64,000 nucleotides of DNA, from positions 62,001 through 126,000 of the forward strand of contig NZ_VANV01000010.1 of the NCBI RefSeq assembly GCF_022496765.1. The letters are read 5' to 3'. Positions 35,172 to 43,356 of the stretch are shown piece after piece; the first letter of the stretch is position 1, and every line of letters starts with the position of its first letter. The notes beneath the pieces are model-generated. The model saw only the letters and a list, made by a program, of their open reading frames with translations. It was not told where the DNA came from and ran no database searches. The translations under genes were made by a program, and so were the position numbers. Source of the DNA: Acidaminobacter sp. JC074 (GTDB lineage Bacteria > Bacillota > Clostridia > Peptostreptococcales > Acidaminobacteraceae).

Positions 35172-35534
35172 ATGAATCCAATCCCTTATTTTAGGTATTC
35201 AGTTTCCCTTAGAATTTCGGGTAACGATTTAGAGTCTGATGAAATTTCAGCAAAACTTAATTTGATAAATTCAAGTAATAGGCGAAATGATGTTTGGATT
35301 TATAAGATTCAGCATGGAGAAGATAAACATATTAATCAACAACTTATTGAGTTGTGGGATTTGTTAGTTGAACATAAGTCTTACTTGATTGGACTAAAGG
35401 TAAAGTATAAGTTGGATGTGTTTTGCTCATATACATCAGATTGTGACCATGCAGGTGTTGAGATTTCATCAGAAGCATTGGAAATATTCAACCAACTAGG
35501 TATACCATTCGGCTTATCAATAATTGTAATATAG
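35172..35534 (+). CDS. DUF4279 domain protein
   Basis: A 120-residue protein with the DUF4279 pattern: SVSLRISGNDLESDEISAKL at the start, VDVF-like strand (KLDVFCSYTSDCDHAGVEIS) and a final FGLSIIVI strand. No signal or membrane segment. AAGGAAGGTGA precedes the ATG. The gene is intact although it sits in an AT-rich, decayed stretch, which suggests it is under selection. DUF4279 has no assigned biochemical role; an immunity-like or accessory role would be speculation. Confidence 0.82.
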   Translation: MNPIPYFRYSVSLRISGNDLESDEISAKLNLINSSNRRNDVWIYKIQHGEDKHINQQLIELWDLLVEHKSYLIGLKVKYKLDVFCSYTSDCDHAGVEISSEALEIFNQLGIPFGLSIIVI

Positions 35535-35545
35535 GTTAACCTACA

Positions 35546-35580
35546 CCTATCACTAGATCTAAGCGAGATCTACTGATAGG
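35546..35580 (+). repeat. 15-base inverted repeat after the DUF4279 gene
   Basis: CCTATCACTAGATCT (35546-35560), loop AAGCG, AGATCTACTGATAGG (35566-35580): 14 of 15 positions pair, with one C-C mismatch. There is no T tail, so it could be a weak terminator, an mRNA 3' stabiliser or a protein-binding site. Confidence 0.6.
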
Positions 35581-35663
35581 CATCTCATCGACATATTGAA
35601 AGATTTAACTTAAGTCCAAGGCAATAGGAATCTTGTAAATTGGAAAAATCAAATATACAAGTC

Positions 35664-35695
35664 AAAAAAAAAGACACTGTGCAAACAGTGTCTTT
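35664..35695 (-). terminator. Terminator of the sulfur-uptake operon
   Basis: On the minus strand AAAGACACTGT, loop TTGC, ACAGTGTCTTT and then a run of T; the stem occupies 35670-35695. It ends the four-gene operon that runs from 38455 to 35700. Confidence 0.92.
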
Positions 35696-35699
35696 AATA

Positions 35700-36929
35700 T
35701 TATAAGTTTGAAATTGTATCAGAAATTGTATCTGCACACATTTCAGTGATTGTCTTAAATACATCACCATCTTTTGTAATAACAACTGATGGGAATGTTT
35801 CAACATTTAGCTTTTCAGCAATACCTGTTGATTTGTAAACATCCACTCTATTAACAACTAAGTTTTCAAATTGGTTTTCAATATTTTCAATACTTGCTAA
35901 GAATTCTCTAGAGTCATTATCTACAGCATTGTATAAATAAATTAAACCAGGATGTTCTTTTTGCATGATCTTATCGTTGAAGATTTCTTCTTCTGCGATG
36001 TATTTTTCAGCAGCAGTACCAGCAATAGCGCCATCACCAACTGCAGTCGCAATTTGACGTAACCATTTGTCAGTAACATCACCAACTGCAAATACACCAG
36101 GGATATTGGTTTCTTTTTTCTCATCTACAGGCACGTATTTTCTGTTCGTCAACTCAACTTGACCTTCAAATAGCTCTGTATTTGGTAAGTAACCAATAAA
36201 CTCAAAACAGTTATCACATGAAATTGGAATAAGCTCGTCTGTCTTAACGTTCTTAAGTACAACTGTATCAAGGTGATTTTCACCTTCGAAACTATGTACA
36301 ACAGTATTCCAAACGAATTCCATTTTTGGATTAGCTAAAGCTGCAGCTTTGGCAATCTCATTACAATCCATGATACCTTCGTCATGCATAACAGATACTG
36401 TAACCTTGCTTGCAAACTTAGTAAGGAACATACCTTCTTCAATTGCAGCATCACCTGAACCGATAACAACTACATGCTTATCCGTGTTAGCTGCTGCATC
36501 GCAAGTAGCACAGAAAGAAATACCTTTGTCGAACAAGTACTTGTCTTCGTTTAATGCACCTGTAATTCTAGGACGACCGCCTGTAGCGATGATAACAGTT
36601 TTTGCGATGTATTTATTTCTAAATGTCTCAATAACTTTTTCTTCGCCCATTAAGTCAACTGATTTAACAGCTGTTAGTTTGAATTTAACGCCCATGTTTT
36701 CAGCTTGTTTTTTCATTAAGTTGGTGATTGTTTCACCCTTAGGCTCATCTGGGAAACCAGGGTAGTTTGCTATTTCATTTGTATATGTAGCCAATCCACC
36801 TACTAAACCTTTTTCTATTAAAATTGTTTTCAATCTAGCACGTCCGGCATAGATTGCAGCTGATAATCCACCTGGACCACCACCGATGACAACCACGTCA
36901 TAATGCTCGACTTTTTTCTCTCTAGCCAT
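35700..36929 (-). CDS. Thioredoxin reductase-like flavoprotein with C-terminal thioredoxin-like domain
   Basis: A 409-residue protein. Residues 1-310 form a thioredoxin-reductase module: FAD motif IGGGPGG (15-21), redox pair Cys140-x2-Cys143 (CATC), NAD(P)H motif IGSGDA, and FAVGDVTDKWLRQ at the end. Residues about 315-409 look like a thioredoxin fold (IYLYNAVDNDSREF ... VETFPSVVITKDG), but the usual CxxC is replaced by VDNDS. It is cotranscribed with YeeE/YedE and TusA genes, so it probably passes electrons to imported sulfur species or protein persulfides (inference). AAGGAG precedes the ATG. Confidence 0.88.
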   Translation of the reverse strand: MAREKKVEHYDVVVIGGGPGGLSAAIYAGRARLKTILIEKGLVGGLATYTNEIANYPGFPDEPKGETITNLMKKQAENMGVKFKLTAVKSVDLMGEEKVIETFRNKYIAKTVIIATGGRPRITGALNEDKYLFDKGISFCATCDAAANTDKHVVVIGSGDAAIEEGMFLTKFASKVTVSVMHDEGIMDCNEIAKAAALANPKMEFVWNTVVHSFEGENHLDTVVLKNVKTDELIPISCDNCFEFIGYLPNTELFEGQVELTNRKYVPVDEKKETNIPGVFAVGDVTDKWLRQIATAVGDGAIAGTAAEKYIAEEEIFNDKIMQKEHPGLIYLYNAVDNDSREFLASIENIENQFENLVVNRVDVYKSTGIAEKLNVETFPSVVITKDGDVFKTITEMCADTISDTISNL

Positions 36930-36938
36930 ACTTACTCC

Positions 36939-37508
36939 TTACATAAAGAACTTAACCAGTAATTTACTACCGACTACTGCACCTGCAAACATGGCAACTG
37001 CAAACACCCATCCTGAAACAGATAATGAAGCAATACCAGAAAATAGTGCACCTATATTACAACCTGCTGCAATTCTAGCACCATAGCCCATAGCTAAACC
37101 ACCTAAAATTGCTGCGACAATTTGCTTTTTTGATTTGATCTTTTTAATCTTGAAACCTGAAGCTAATAGGGTAGCTGCAAGTGCACCAAAGATAATACCA
37201 AGGTTACGCCATGTTCCTGCATGCGCTAGGAAACCTGCGTCCAAAGTAGATTGTGCACCCGGTGATGCAAAGTAGTACCATTTGTCTACTGAACCACCGA
37301 AAAGTTCAACTAACCATGCGCCCCAATAAGCGAATACACCAGAAACACCCCATGGGTTACCAGTAGCAGCCAGTGTTATAATTTGAAATATGGCTAAAAG
37401 TACTGCTGCTGCCACGTAAGTAAGAGGGCTTTTGATCCATTTCTTGTAGTACTCATTTTTCTTGACACGATCAAAAAACTTTACTTTATTTTCAACTTTA
37501 TTTTCCAA
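36939..37508 (-). CDS. YeeE/YedE family sulfur transporter, second half
   Basis: A 189-residue membrane protein with about four to five membrane segments and the conserved AAGCNIGALFSGIAS block containing Cys150. In full-length YeeE/YedE (TsuA-type) thiosulfate transporters this corresponds to the second repeat; the first repeat is the separate gene at 37772-38455. The two products probably form one transporter. The flavoprotein gene follows after nine bases. Confidence 0.88.
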   Translation of the reverse strand: MENKVENKVKFFDRVKKNEYYKKWIKSPLTYVAAAVLLAIFQIITLAATGNPWGVSGVFAYWGAWLVELFGGSVDKWYYFASPGAQSTLDAGFLAHAGTWRNLGIIFGALAATLLASGFKIKKIKSKKQIVAAILGGLAMGYGARIAAGCNIGALFSGIASLSVSGWVFAVAMFAGAVVGSKLLVKFFM

Positions 37509-37531
37509 AGTTTGACCTCCTTATTTGAGGA

Positions 37532-37759
37532 TTATTTTGATTTTTCGATGATTACTTCCCACTCGCCGTCATCTACTTCTTCAACTTCCACGTTATGGCC
37601 GTCATTTCTTGCCCACTCTGGAACGTTCTTCATTGCACATGAATGGTCGATTTGTACGATTAAGATATCGCCAACTGACATTTCTTTTAATTTATTTTGA
37701 GCCTTTACTAGAGGTACTGGACACGCTTCGCCTAAACAATCAATTACTACTTCGTTCAT
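37532..37759 (-). CDS. TusA/SirA-like sulfur carrier protein
   Basis: A 75-residue protein with the TusA signature DCLGEACPVPLVKAQ (Cys8 and Cys13), the second one being the persulfide carrier position in the CPxP motif. A second Cys (DHSCAMKN) is near residue 40. It should accept sulfur from the transporter or a sulfurtransferase and relay it in the cytoplasm. Its gene lies between the two halves of the transporter, an arrangement that supports direct hand-off. Confidence 0.93.
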   Translation of the reverse strand: MNEVVIDCLGEACPVPLVKAQNKLKEMSVGDILIVQIDHSCAMKNVPEWARNDGHNVEVEEVDDGEWEVIIEKSK

Positions 37760-37771
37760 ATTCTTTCTCCT

Positions 37772-38455
37772 TTAATTTGCTTTTCTTTTCTCTTCATATT
37801 TTTCAGCTGCTACATACAATAATCCAATGATTAGTAATTGGATGAATATTGCACCAGCCCAACCGAATACATCTGGTAAGAATATTGGCTTACCTTTTGA
37901 AATAACATTTAACTTCCACCATCCGAAATCATGAGCGCCCCATAATGAGCCGATTATGAAAAATAACAATGAAAGAAGCTGCATGTGAAAACCTTCGCCG
38001 ACTCTCATAAGAGTACCTGATGCACAGCCACCTGCGATTACCATACCGATACCGAAGATGAATGCACCAAAGATAGTTCCTAAACTAACTGGAGCGACAT
38101 AACTCATACCAGGCATTGGTAAACCCATTGATTGGTAGCCATATTTGATGGCTGCAAATCCTAAGGTTGCAATTGCAAATGCTATAAGTACTGCTCTTGT
38201 AATTGATGTACTTCCTGTTAGATAAGGATCTCTCATAGAAGCGGTGAAACAAAATCTTCCTTTCTGGAGTATAACACCAAAGGCAATACCCGTTACCCAA
38301 AATAGTAAAAGCTTACCGCTTTGAGCACCTAAGTAAATACCGATTGCAATAATGATTGCAACCATTAATACTCCGACAGGAATTTGATTTTTCTTTGGCT
38401 TTCTTTTAGCTCTAGAAGACGATCTTCTTGAGGCTAATGAACTCTGTTCTGCCAT
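37772..38455 (-). CDS. YeeE/YedE family sulfur transporter, first half
   Basis: A 227-residue membrane protein with a basic N-terminus and about five membrane segments. Conserved cysteines are Cys69 in GRFCFTASMRD and Cys144 in AGGCASGTLMRVGEG. Together with Cys150 of the partner protein these match the Cys positions used to relay thiosulfate in YeeE/YedE transporters. It is the first gene of the operon; GGAGTGA precedes the ATG. Thiosulfate is the likely substrate, with selenium or other sulfur compounds possible. Confidence 0.9.
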   Translation of the reverse strand: MAEQSSLASRRSSSRAKRKPKKNQIPVGVLMVAIIIAIGIYLGAQSGKLLLFWVTGIAFGVILQKGRFCFTASMRDPYLTGSTSITRAVLIAFAIATLGFAAIKYGYQSMGLPMPGMSYVAPVSLGTIFGAFIFGIGMVIAGGCASGTLMRVGEGFHMQLLSLLFFIIGSLWGAHDFGWWKLNVISKGKPIFLPDVFGWAGAIFIQLLIIGLLYVAAEKYEEKRKAN

Positions 38456-38493
38456 TAAATCACTCCTTACATGATAGAATTTGACACTAACTT

Positions 38494-38505
38494 AACAATC
38501 TCACA
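38494..38505. promoter_or_regulatory. Sulfur-locus 12-base motif, copy 1
   Basis: AACAATCTCACA (complement TGTGAGATTGTT) in the gap between the transporter operon (minus) and the LysR gene (plus). The same 12 bases recur at 45008 and 46889, upstream of both rhodanese genes. Candidate shared operator, perhaps for the LysR protein. Confidence 0.6.
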
Positions 38506-38645
38506 CCTATAATATACCACCAATATTTGATAAATAATTAACTATATTTGAAAACCAATATTAGAAAAACTTATAGCAAAAAAGAAAAACTCGTCTTATA
38601 ATGATAGTAATAGAGGAGAATTTCCTAATAAATTGGAGGTAATAG

Positions 38646-39542
38646 ATGAACATAGGCACGTTGAAGTACTTTAAAGAAATAGTTGAAGCACAAAGTATAT
38701 CTAAGGTAGCTCAAAACAGCCATATATCACAATCTGCCCTTAGTCAAATCATACAAAAGTTAGAAAGTGAACTGGGATATAAGCTATTAAATAGATCCAA
38801 TAAAGGGGTTTATCCGACGGATATGGGAAAGATTGTTTATAAGTATTCAGGCACCATGCTTAGAATTTACGAGAAAATGGAAGATGAACTTTTAATGAGG
38901 ATGCATAAGCTTGACAGTGTAAGAATTAATGGCTATCCATCTTTTATCAATTATTCTTTACCATGTATTCTATATAAGATTAAGAAAAAGTTTCCGAATT
39001 ATAAATTTGAAGTTCATTCCAAATCCAGTGAGGAGTCTTTCAATGACCTTAATAACGAACTGACAGACATTGCATTTGTAAGTGAAGAACCAAATGATGA
39101 TCGTTTAAACTACTCTTACATTGGTAAAGAAAAAATAGTGTTGGCGGCTTGTTCAAAAAATAACATTCCTGATAAGATTTCAATCAAGGAGTTGATGAAA
39201 TATGAGTTTATTACATTAGATGATTCGTATCCAATTAACAAATTTTTAAGAAAGAAAATGAAGGATATCGATTTAAGTTTTGATGACTTAAATGTCATGT
39301 TTGAAGTCGATTCTATTGGAGCAGCTAAATCTTCATTAAGTAATAACCTGGGATTAAGCTTTTTACCCTATATGTCTATTAAAAAAGAAGTTTATGAAAA
39401 TGAGTTTAAGTTGGTAGAACTTACAGATTTCTCATTGGATTATGATATGTATTTATCATCAAAAAAAGACGCCGCACATGCAGAGTCTTTACAACCTATT
39501 ATTGAATATTTTGTTAAGAGTGGTACGAGTGAGTTTTGTTAA
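38646..39542 (+). CDS. LysR family transcriptional regulator
   Basis: A 298-residue LysR protein: winged helix at residues 1-60 (VAQNSHISQSALSQIIQKLE), then an effector-binding domain. GGAGGT precedes the ATG. It is divergent from the sulfur-transport operon, and the 190-base gap between them has the 12-base motif and AT-rich near-palindromes; it most likely controls that operon. The stop codon overlaps the stop of the convergent TusA gene. Confidence 0.92.
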   Translation: MNIGTLKYFKEIVEAQSISKVAQNSHISQSALSQIIQKLESELGYKLLNRSNKGVYPTDMGKIVYKYSGTMLRIYEKMEDELLMRMHKLDSVRINGYPSFINYSLPCILYKIKKKFPNYKFEVHSKSSEESFNDLNNELTDIAFVSEEPNDDRLNYSYIGKEKIVLAACSKNNIPDKISIKELMKYEFITLDDSYPINKFLRKKMKDIDLSFDDLNVMFEVDSIGAAKSSLSNNLGLSFLPYMSIKKEVYENEFKLVELTDFSLDYDMYLSSKKDAAHAESLQPIIEYFVKSGTSEFC

Positions 39543-39757
39543 GCTTTAACAACTGTTATTTCCCAAACGCCATTGATGACCTCATCAATGGTGATGCTAT
39601 TTGCAGAATCTGAATAATAATCATCAATGGATTCCACAACACATGAATGATCAACCACCAACATAATTGACTGGCCGGATTCCATTTTCTTAAGTTGTTG
39701 CTGGAGTCTCACTAAAGGTACTGGACATATTTCGCCGAAGCAATTAATTTTTTCCAT
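39539..39757 (-). CDS. Second TusA/SirA-like sulfur carrier protein
   Basis: A 72-residue TusA protein with NCFGEICPVPLVRLQ (Cys6, Cys11) and a later DHSCVVES. It shares the fold and the extra Cys region with the TusA in the transporter operon but is clearly diverged, which suggests paralogues with different partners. AAGGCGGTG precedes the start on the minus strand. It overlaps the LysR gene by four bases, tail to tail. Confidence 0.92.
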   Translation of the reverse strand: MEKINCFGEICPVPLVRLQQQLKKMESGQSIMLVVDHSCVVESIDDYYSDSANSITIDEVINGVWEITVVKA

Positions 39758-39819
39758 TGTTCACCGCCTTTGTACCCATTGTAACTTAAGACTATATGTT
39801 TGTCTATGGAGGAGATATG

Positions 39820-40551
39820 ATGCTTTCTATCATTATACCTGTATATAACAGTGCTGCTTCACTGGAAAAACTGAATAAAACCATAGATCAAGCCCTCAAT
39901 ATTTCCTATGAAATTATTTTTGTCAATGATTGTTCAAGTGACTCAAGCCAGAAAGTACTAGATGGCTTAACAGGACCTGTACGGGTGCTTGAACTGCCAT
40001 TTAATCATGGTCAACAAGGGGCGATCTTTGAAGGCATGAAAATTGCAAAAGGTGATTATATTCTTACCATGGACGATGACTTGCAACATAATCCAAAAGA
40101 CATCTCAAGGTTATTAGAGGAAATTGAAAAGGGATATGACCTAGTATATGGCATCAGTCAAGAAGAAATGGTGAATTACAGGCAAGTGGGCTCTAAACTA
40201 ACCGCTTACTTCTTTAAGACAAGATACAAACACCTTGGAAAAAAAAGAGTCAGTTCATTTAGGATATTTACTCAAGCACTCAATAAAAAAGCTTTGGAGT
40301 GTCCTTATAAATACATCTATTTAAGTGGCATTATGCTCAAACATACTAAAAAAATTGGTCAGGTCCATATAGTAAAAAACAAAAGATTATATGGTCAATC
40401 TGGTTATAACTTTAAAAAGCTTGTATGGTTATTTTTGCGATTAAACTTCTATTACGGTTATTTCCCAGACTTTATGAAACCTAAGAGGACAGAATATGAA
40501 AAGAATAATGATGTTAGGCGCAGGCAGCCTGCAGTTGAACGCCATACGTAG
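39820..40551 (+). CDS. Family 2 glycosyltransferase
   Basis: About 243 residues with the GT-A fold start MLSIIIPVYNSAASLEKL and the DDDLQH metal motif (MDDDLQHNPKD). It resembles dolichol-phosphate mannosyltransferase/ArnC-type enzymes that load sugars on a polyprenyl phosphate, but no C-terminal membrane helices are present. Start is placed at ATG 39820 (39817 is also possible) after GGAGGAG. The final 56 bases overlap the ATP-grasp gene, which shows tight coupling. Confidence 0.85.
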   Translation: MLSIIIPVYNSAASLEKLNKTIDQALNISYEIIFVNDCSSDSSQKVLDGLTGPVRVLELPFNHGQQGAIFEGMKIAKGDYILTMDDDLQHNPKDISRLLEEIEKGYDLVYGISQEEMVNYRQVGSKLTAYFFKTRYKHLGKKRVSSFRIFTQALNKKALECPYKYIYLSGIMLKHTKKIGQVHIVKNKRLYGQSGYNFKKLVWLFLRLNFYYGYFPDFMKPKRTEYEKNNDVRRRQPAVERHT

Positions 40552-41707
40552 GATTAAAGAGATGGGGCATCAAGTTGTTGCCAGCGATTATCTTGAATCT
40601 TCACCTGGTAAGAAGCTATCGGATTATGCTGTAATGGCAGATACCTTTTCTTATGAAGAAACACTTGAAGGTGCTAAAAAATATGACATTGATGCAATTA
40701 TGACAACAGGGACGGATCAGCCAGTCTTAACAGCAGCCTTGGTATCAGAAGCACTTGGACTAAAGAGCTCCTTATCATCAGAACAAGCCCTGTGGGTGAC
40801 CAATAAGAAGTTGATGAAAGAAATTTTTATCAAACATGATATTCCTACAGTAGAACAAGTATTTTTAAAGAAGGACTTTATCGATATCCCCTTTGATCCA
40901 CCTTATGTGATGAAACCATTAGATTCACAGGGGCAAAGAGGTATCTATAAAGTTAGATCAAAAAAAGAAGTCAGAGACTTAATAGGTCAGACTCTTTCAT
41001 ATTCAAGACAAGATGAAATCCTTTTGGAAAAGTTCTATGAGAACCAAGAAGTTACAGTATCTGGCTGGGTACGTGATGGAATGGTATATGTTTTAACCAT
41101 TACAGACAGAGTGACTTTTTCATCAGATGAACATATTGGTGTTTGTTTATCTCATGAATACCCGACCATTCATCAGGCTTATCTTGATGACTTAGAAAGC
41201 TTGACTAGAAAAATCTGCAAAGCTTTTGAAATTGAAAATGGCCCTATTTATTTTCAGTTTTTAATTGGACAAGAGGGCATTATGGCCAATGAAATTGCTT
41301 GTAGAATTGGTGGTGCTTATGAAGATATGACCATTCCCTTTGTAACTGGCTTTGACATTCTAAAACATCAGATCGACCAAGTTTTAGGTATCAGGCATCC
41401 TGTAAAAGTAGAAAGAAACAATCAAGTCTTTTCAACACAGTTGTTCTTTTGTAAACCAGGAAAGATCAGTGACATTAAAATAGACGCATTAAAACAAGAG
41501 GATTATATAATGGACATAGGTGTCAATTATAAGATTGGTGATGTGATTTCTACAACACAAAATGCTTCACAAAGAGCTGGTTATATGGTTATAACTGGTC
41601 CTGATGAAGAAAGGCTTACTGAAAACATATCCAAGGCCTATGACCTATTAGAAATATTGGATGAAGAAAGAAATTTAGTTATTAGAGGAAAGAGATTTTA
41701 TCGATGA
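40496..41707 (+). CDS. ATP-grasp ligase family protein
   Basis: A 403-residue ATP-grasp enzyme: N-terminal Rossmann-like domain (MLGAGSLQLNAI), central ATP-binding domain (PPYVMKPLDSQGQRGI ... EILLEKFYENQEVTVSG) and metal-binding ANEIACRIGGAYED near residue 265. Such enzymes join a carboxylate to an amine or other nucleophile through an acyl phosphate. The product is not identifiable; the operon places it between a glycosyltransferase and a transport pair, hinting at surface-glycan or small-metabolite modification. Confidence 0.83.
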   Translation: MKRIMMLGAGSLQLNAIRRIKEMGHQVVASDYLESSPGKKLSDYAVMADTFSYEETLEGAKKYDIDAIMTTGTDQPVLTAALVSEALGLKSSLSSEQALWVTNKKLMKEIFIKHDIPTVEQVFLKKDFIDIPFDPPYVMKPLDSQGQRGIYKVRSKKEVRDLIGQTLSYSRQDEILLEKFYENQEVTVSGWVRDGMVYVLTITDRVTFSSDEHIGVCLSHEYPTIHQAYLDDLESLTRKICKAFEIENGPIYFQFLIGQEGIMANEIACRIGGAYEDMTIPFVTGFDILKHQIDQVLGIRHPVKVERNNQVFSTQLFFCKPGKISDIKIDALKQEDYIMDIGVNYKIGDVISTTQNASQRAGYMVITGPDEERLTENISKAYDLLEILDEERNLVIRGKRFYR

Positions 41708-42609
41708 AAAAAATTCTAATTATATTAGTCATGTTGGTTTCCTTAGTTGCATGTAACAAAGAGGAAAAGAAAATTGTAATAGCAGAGCAGTATGGCCTTG
41801 CTTATGCACCGGTACAAATTATGATGGCAAAAGGTTATCTAGAAGAAGCATTACCCGACTATGAGATTCAGTGGGCTAAGTTAGGCAATACCATGGCTAT
41901 ACGTGAAGCCATGACAGCCGATGCTCTAGATGCAGCATTTTTAGGTATTCCACCTTATATCATCGGTACGGACGCCGGTATGGAGTGGGGACTTTTTACA
42001 GGTTTATCAAGAGCGCCACTTTCTTTAATGGGACGTGAAGAAGGTACTTTGGAAACCATTAAAGATGGTCGAATCGCTTTACCGCAACCAGGTTCAATAC
42101 AACACATACTATTATCAATGGCAGCAGAAAGAAGCTTTGCTGATGCAACTGTGTTTGATAATCAACTGGTGACCATGAAACATCCTGACGGTATGCAGGT
42201 GCTTATAAACGGTAATGAAGTAGATTATCACTTTACTTCTCCGCCATATGTCTTCCAAGAAGCAGAAGCAGGCATGCATGAAATCATTTCAGGTGAAGCT
42301 TGTTTTGGTGGTCAGTTTACCTTTATCGTAGGCGTTACAAATAAAAGTCTAAAAGAAGATGACATGGCCTATCAGGCTTTATCAAATGCAATTAATAAAT
42401 CCATTGATTTCATTAAAGAAAATCCAGAGGAAACCTTAGATACATTGACGCCGCTTTATAATCTAGACAGGGAAGTACTCAGATCATATATTTATGATTT
42501 CGGTATTGTTTATGAGAAGGATATAAAAGGTATAGAAACATTTGTTGATTTTATGTACAGAAATGACTACATAAAAAATGAATATACAGAAGAAGAACTG
42601 ATATGGTAA
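41704..42609 (+). CDS. ABC transporter binding lipoprotein, NitT/TauT (SsuA-like) family
   Basis: A 301-residue lipoprotein with Cys17 in the lipobox (SLVAC). The mature part starts KIVIAEQYGLAYAPVQIMMAKGYLEE, which is typical of SsuA/TauA/ThiY-type binding proteins, and has the GNTMAIREAMTADALDAAF ligand segment. Likely ligands are sulfonates, taurine or thiamine precursors; nearness to the sulfur genes favours a sulfonate (inference). It overlaps the ATP-grasp gene by four bases. Confidence 0.87.
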   Translation: MKKILIILVMLVSLVACNKEEKKIVIAEQYGLAYAPVQIMMAKGYLEEALPDYEIQWAKLGNTMAIREAMTADALDAAFLGIPPYIIGTDAGMEWGLFTGLSRAPLSLMGREEGTLETIKDGRIALPQPGSIQHILLSMAAERSFADATVFDNQLVTMKHPDGMQVLINGNEVDYHFTSPPYVFQEAEAGMHEIISGEACFGGQFTFIVGVTNKSLKEDDMAYQALSNAINKSIDFIKENPEETLDTLTPLYNLDREVLRSYIYDFGIVYEKDIKGIETFVDFMYRNDYIKNEYTEEELIW

Positions 42610-43334
42610 AAAAGCATAAGGTGCTCTTTGTATTTATGATCATTGTTTTGTGGGAAGTATTGGCTTACAGTGGTAAACTGCCGTCTAGTATAGAAATTCT
42701 CAAGACTTTTCTAACAGATTTACCTGCCATAGGACTGGCTGTGTACAACTCTATCTTAGTCATCTTTAAGGCGATAATCATATCATTGATGGTAAGTGGA
42801 CTGATGATTTTTATGGGCAGGCATGAAAAAGTTGATGATTGCATTCAAATGCTCGTTACAGTTTGTCATCCCATACCAGGTGTTGCACTTTTGCCTTTGA
42901 TATTTATGTGGATTGGCCCAGGACCAGATGCCATATTAATCATTGTGACCCATGCTGTTCTATGGCCTTTATACATCAATATCAAGTCTTCATACAAACA
43001 GATTCACAGTGATTATGCTTTTCTTTTAAAAGTCTTTAGAGTAGGTAGGCTAAAGAAGGTGACAAAGGTTTATGTTCCAGGTATGATGCCAGGCATACTG
43101 TCAGGTTTAAAGATTGGCTGGTCGAGAGGCTGGAGAGGCTTTATCAGTGCTGAAATGATCTTTTCTGTTATTGGAGAGTCTACTGGTATAGGTTGGTACA
43201 TCTTTATGTACCGTATTTTTGGTAATATGGCAGGTGTATTCGCTGGTATTGTGGCAGTTATCCTTATCAGCTTAATTGTGGAAAAAGTAGTATTTGAGCA
43301 AGTAGAAAAAAGAACCATCGAAAGATGGATTTAG
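42603..43334 (+). CDS. ABC transporter permease, TauC/SsuC type
   Basis: A 243-residue permease with six membrane segments and a cytoplasmic loop AFLLKVFRVGRLKKVTKVYVPG like that of the TauC/SsuC group. It overlaps the binding-protein gene by seven bases. The operon ends here without the SsuB/TauB ATPase that normally completes the transporter, so an ATPase must come from elsewhere or the system is incomplete. Confidence 0.88.
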   Translation: MVKKHKVLFVFMIIVLWEVLAYSGKLPSSIEILKTFLTDLPAIGLAVYNSILVIFKAIIISLMVSGLMIFMGRHEKVDDCIQMLVTVCHPIPGVALLPLIFMWIGPGPDAILIIVTHAVLWPLYINIKSSYKQIHSDYAFLLKVFRVGRLKKVTKVYVPGMMPGILSGLKIGWSRGWRGFISAEMIFSVIGESTGIGWYIFMYRIFGNMAGVFAGIVAVILISLIVEKVVFEQVEKRTIERWI

Positions 43335-43356
43335 TGCCTAGTTTTGACTAGGCACT
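43333..43356. terminator. Hairpin between convergent permease and glycosyltransferase genes
   Basis: AGTGCCTAGT (43333-43342), loop TTTG, ACTAGGCACT (43347-43356): a perfect 10-bp stem spanning the two stop codons, with TTTG after it on the + strand. Confidence 0.7.

Noticed and set aside
38481-38513. TTGACA and TATAAT before the LysR gene as a promoter
   Set aside because: The spacer is 21 bases, outside the usual range; the boxes are left unassigned.
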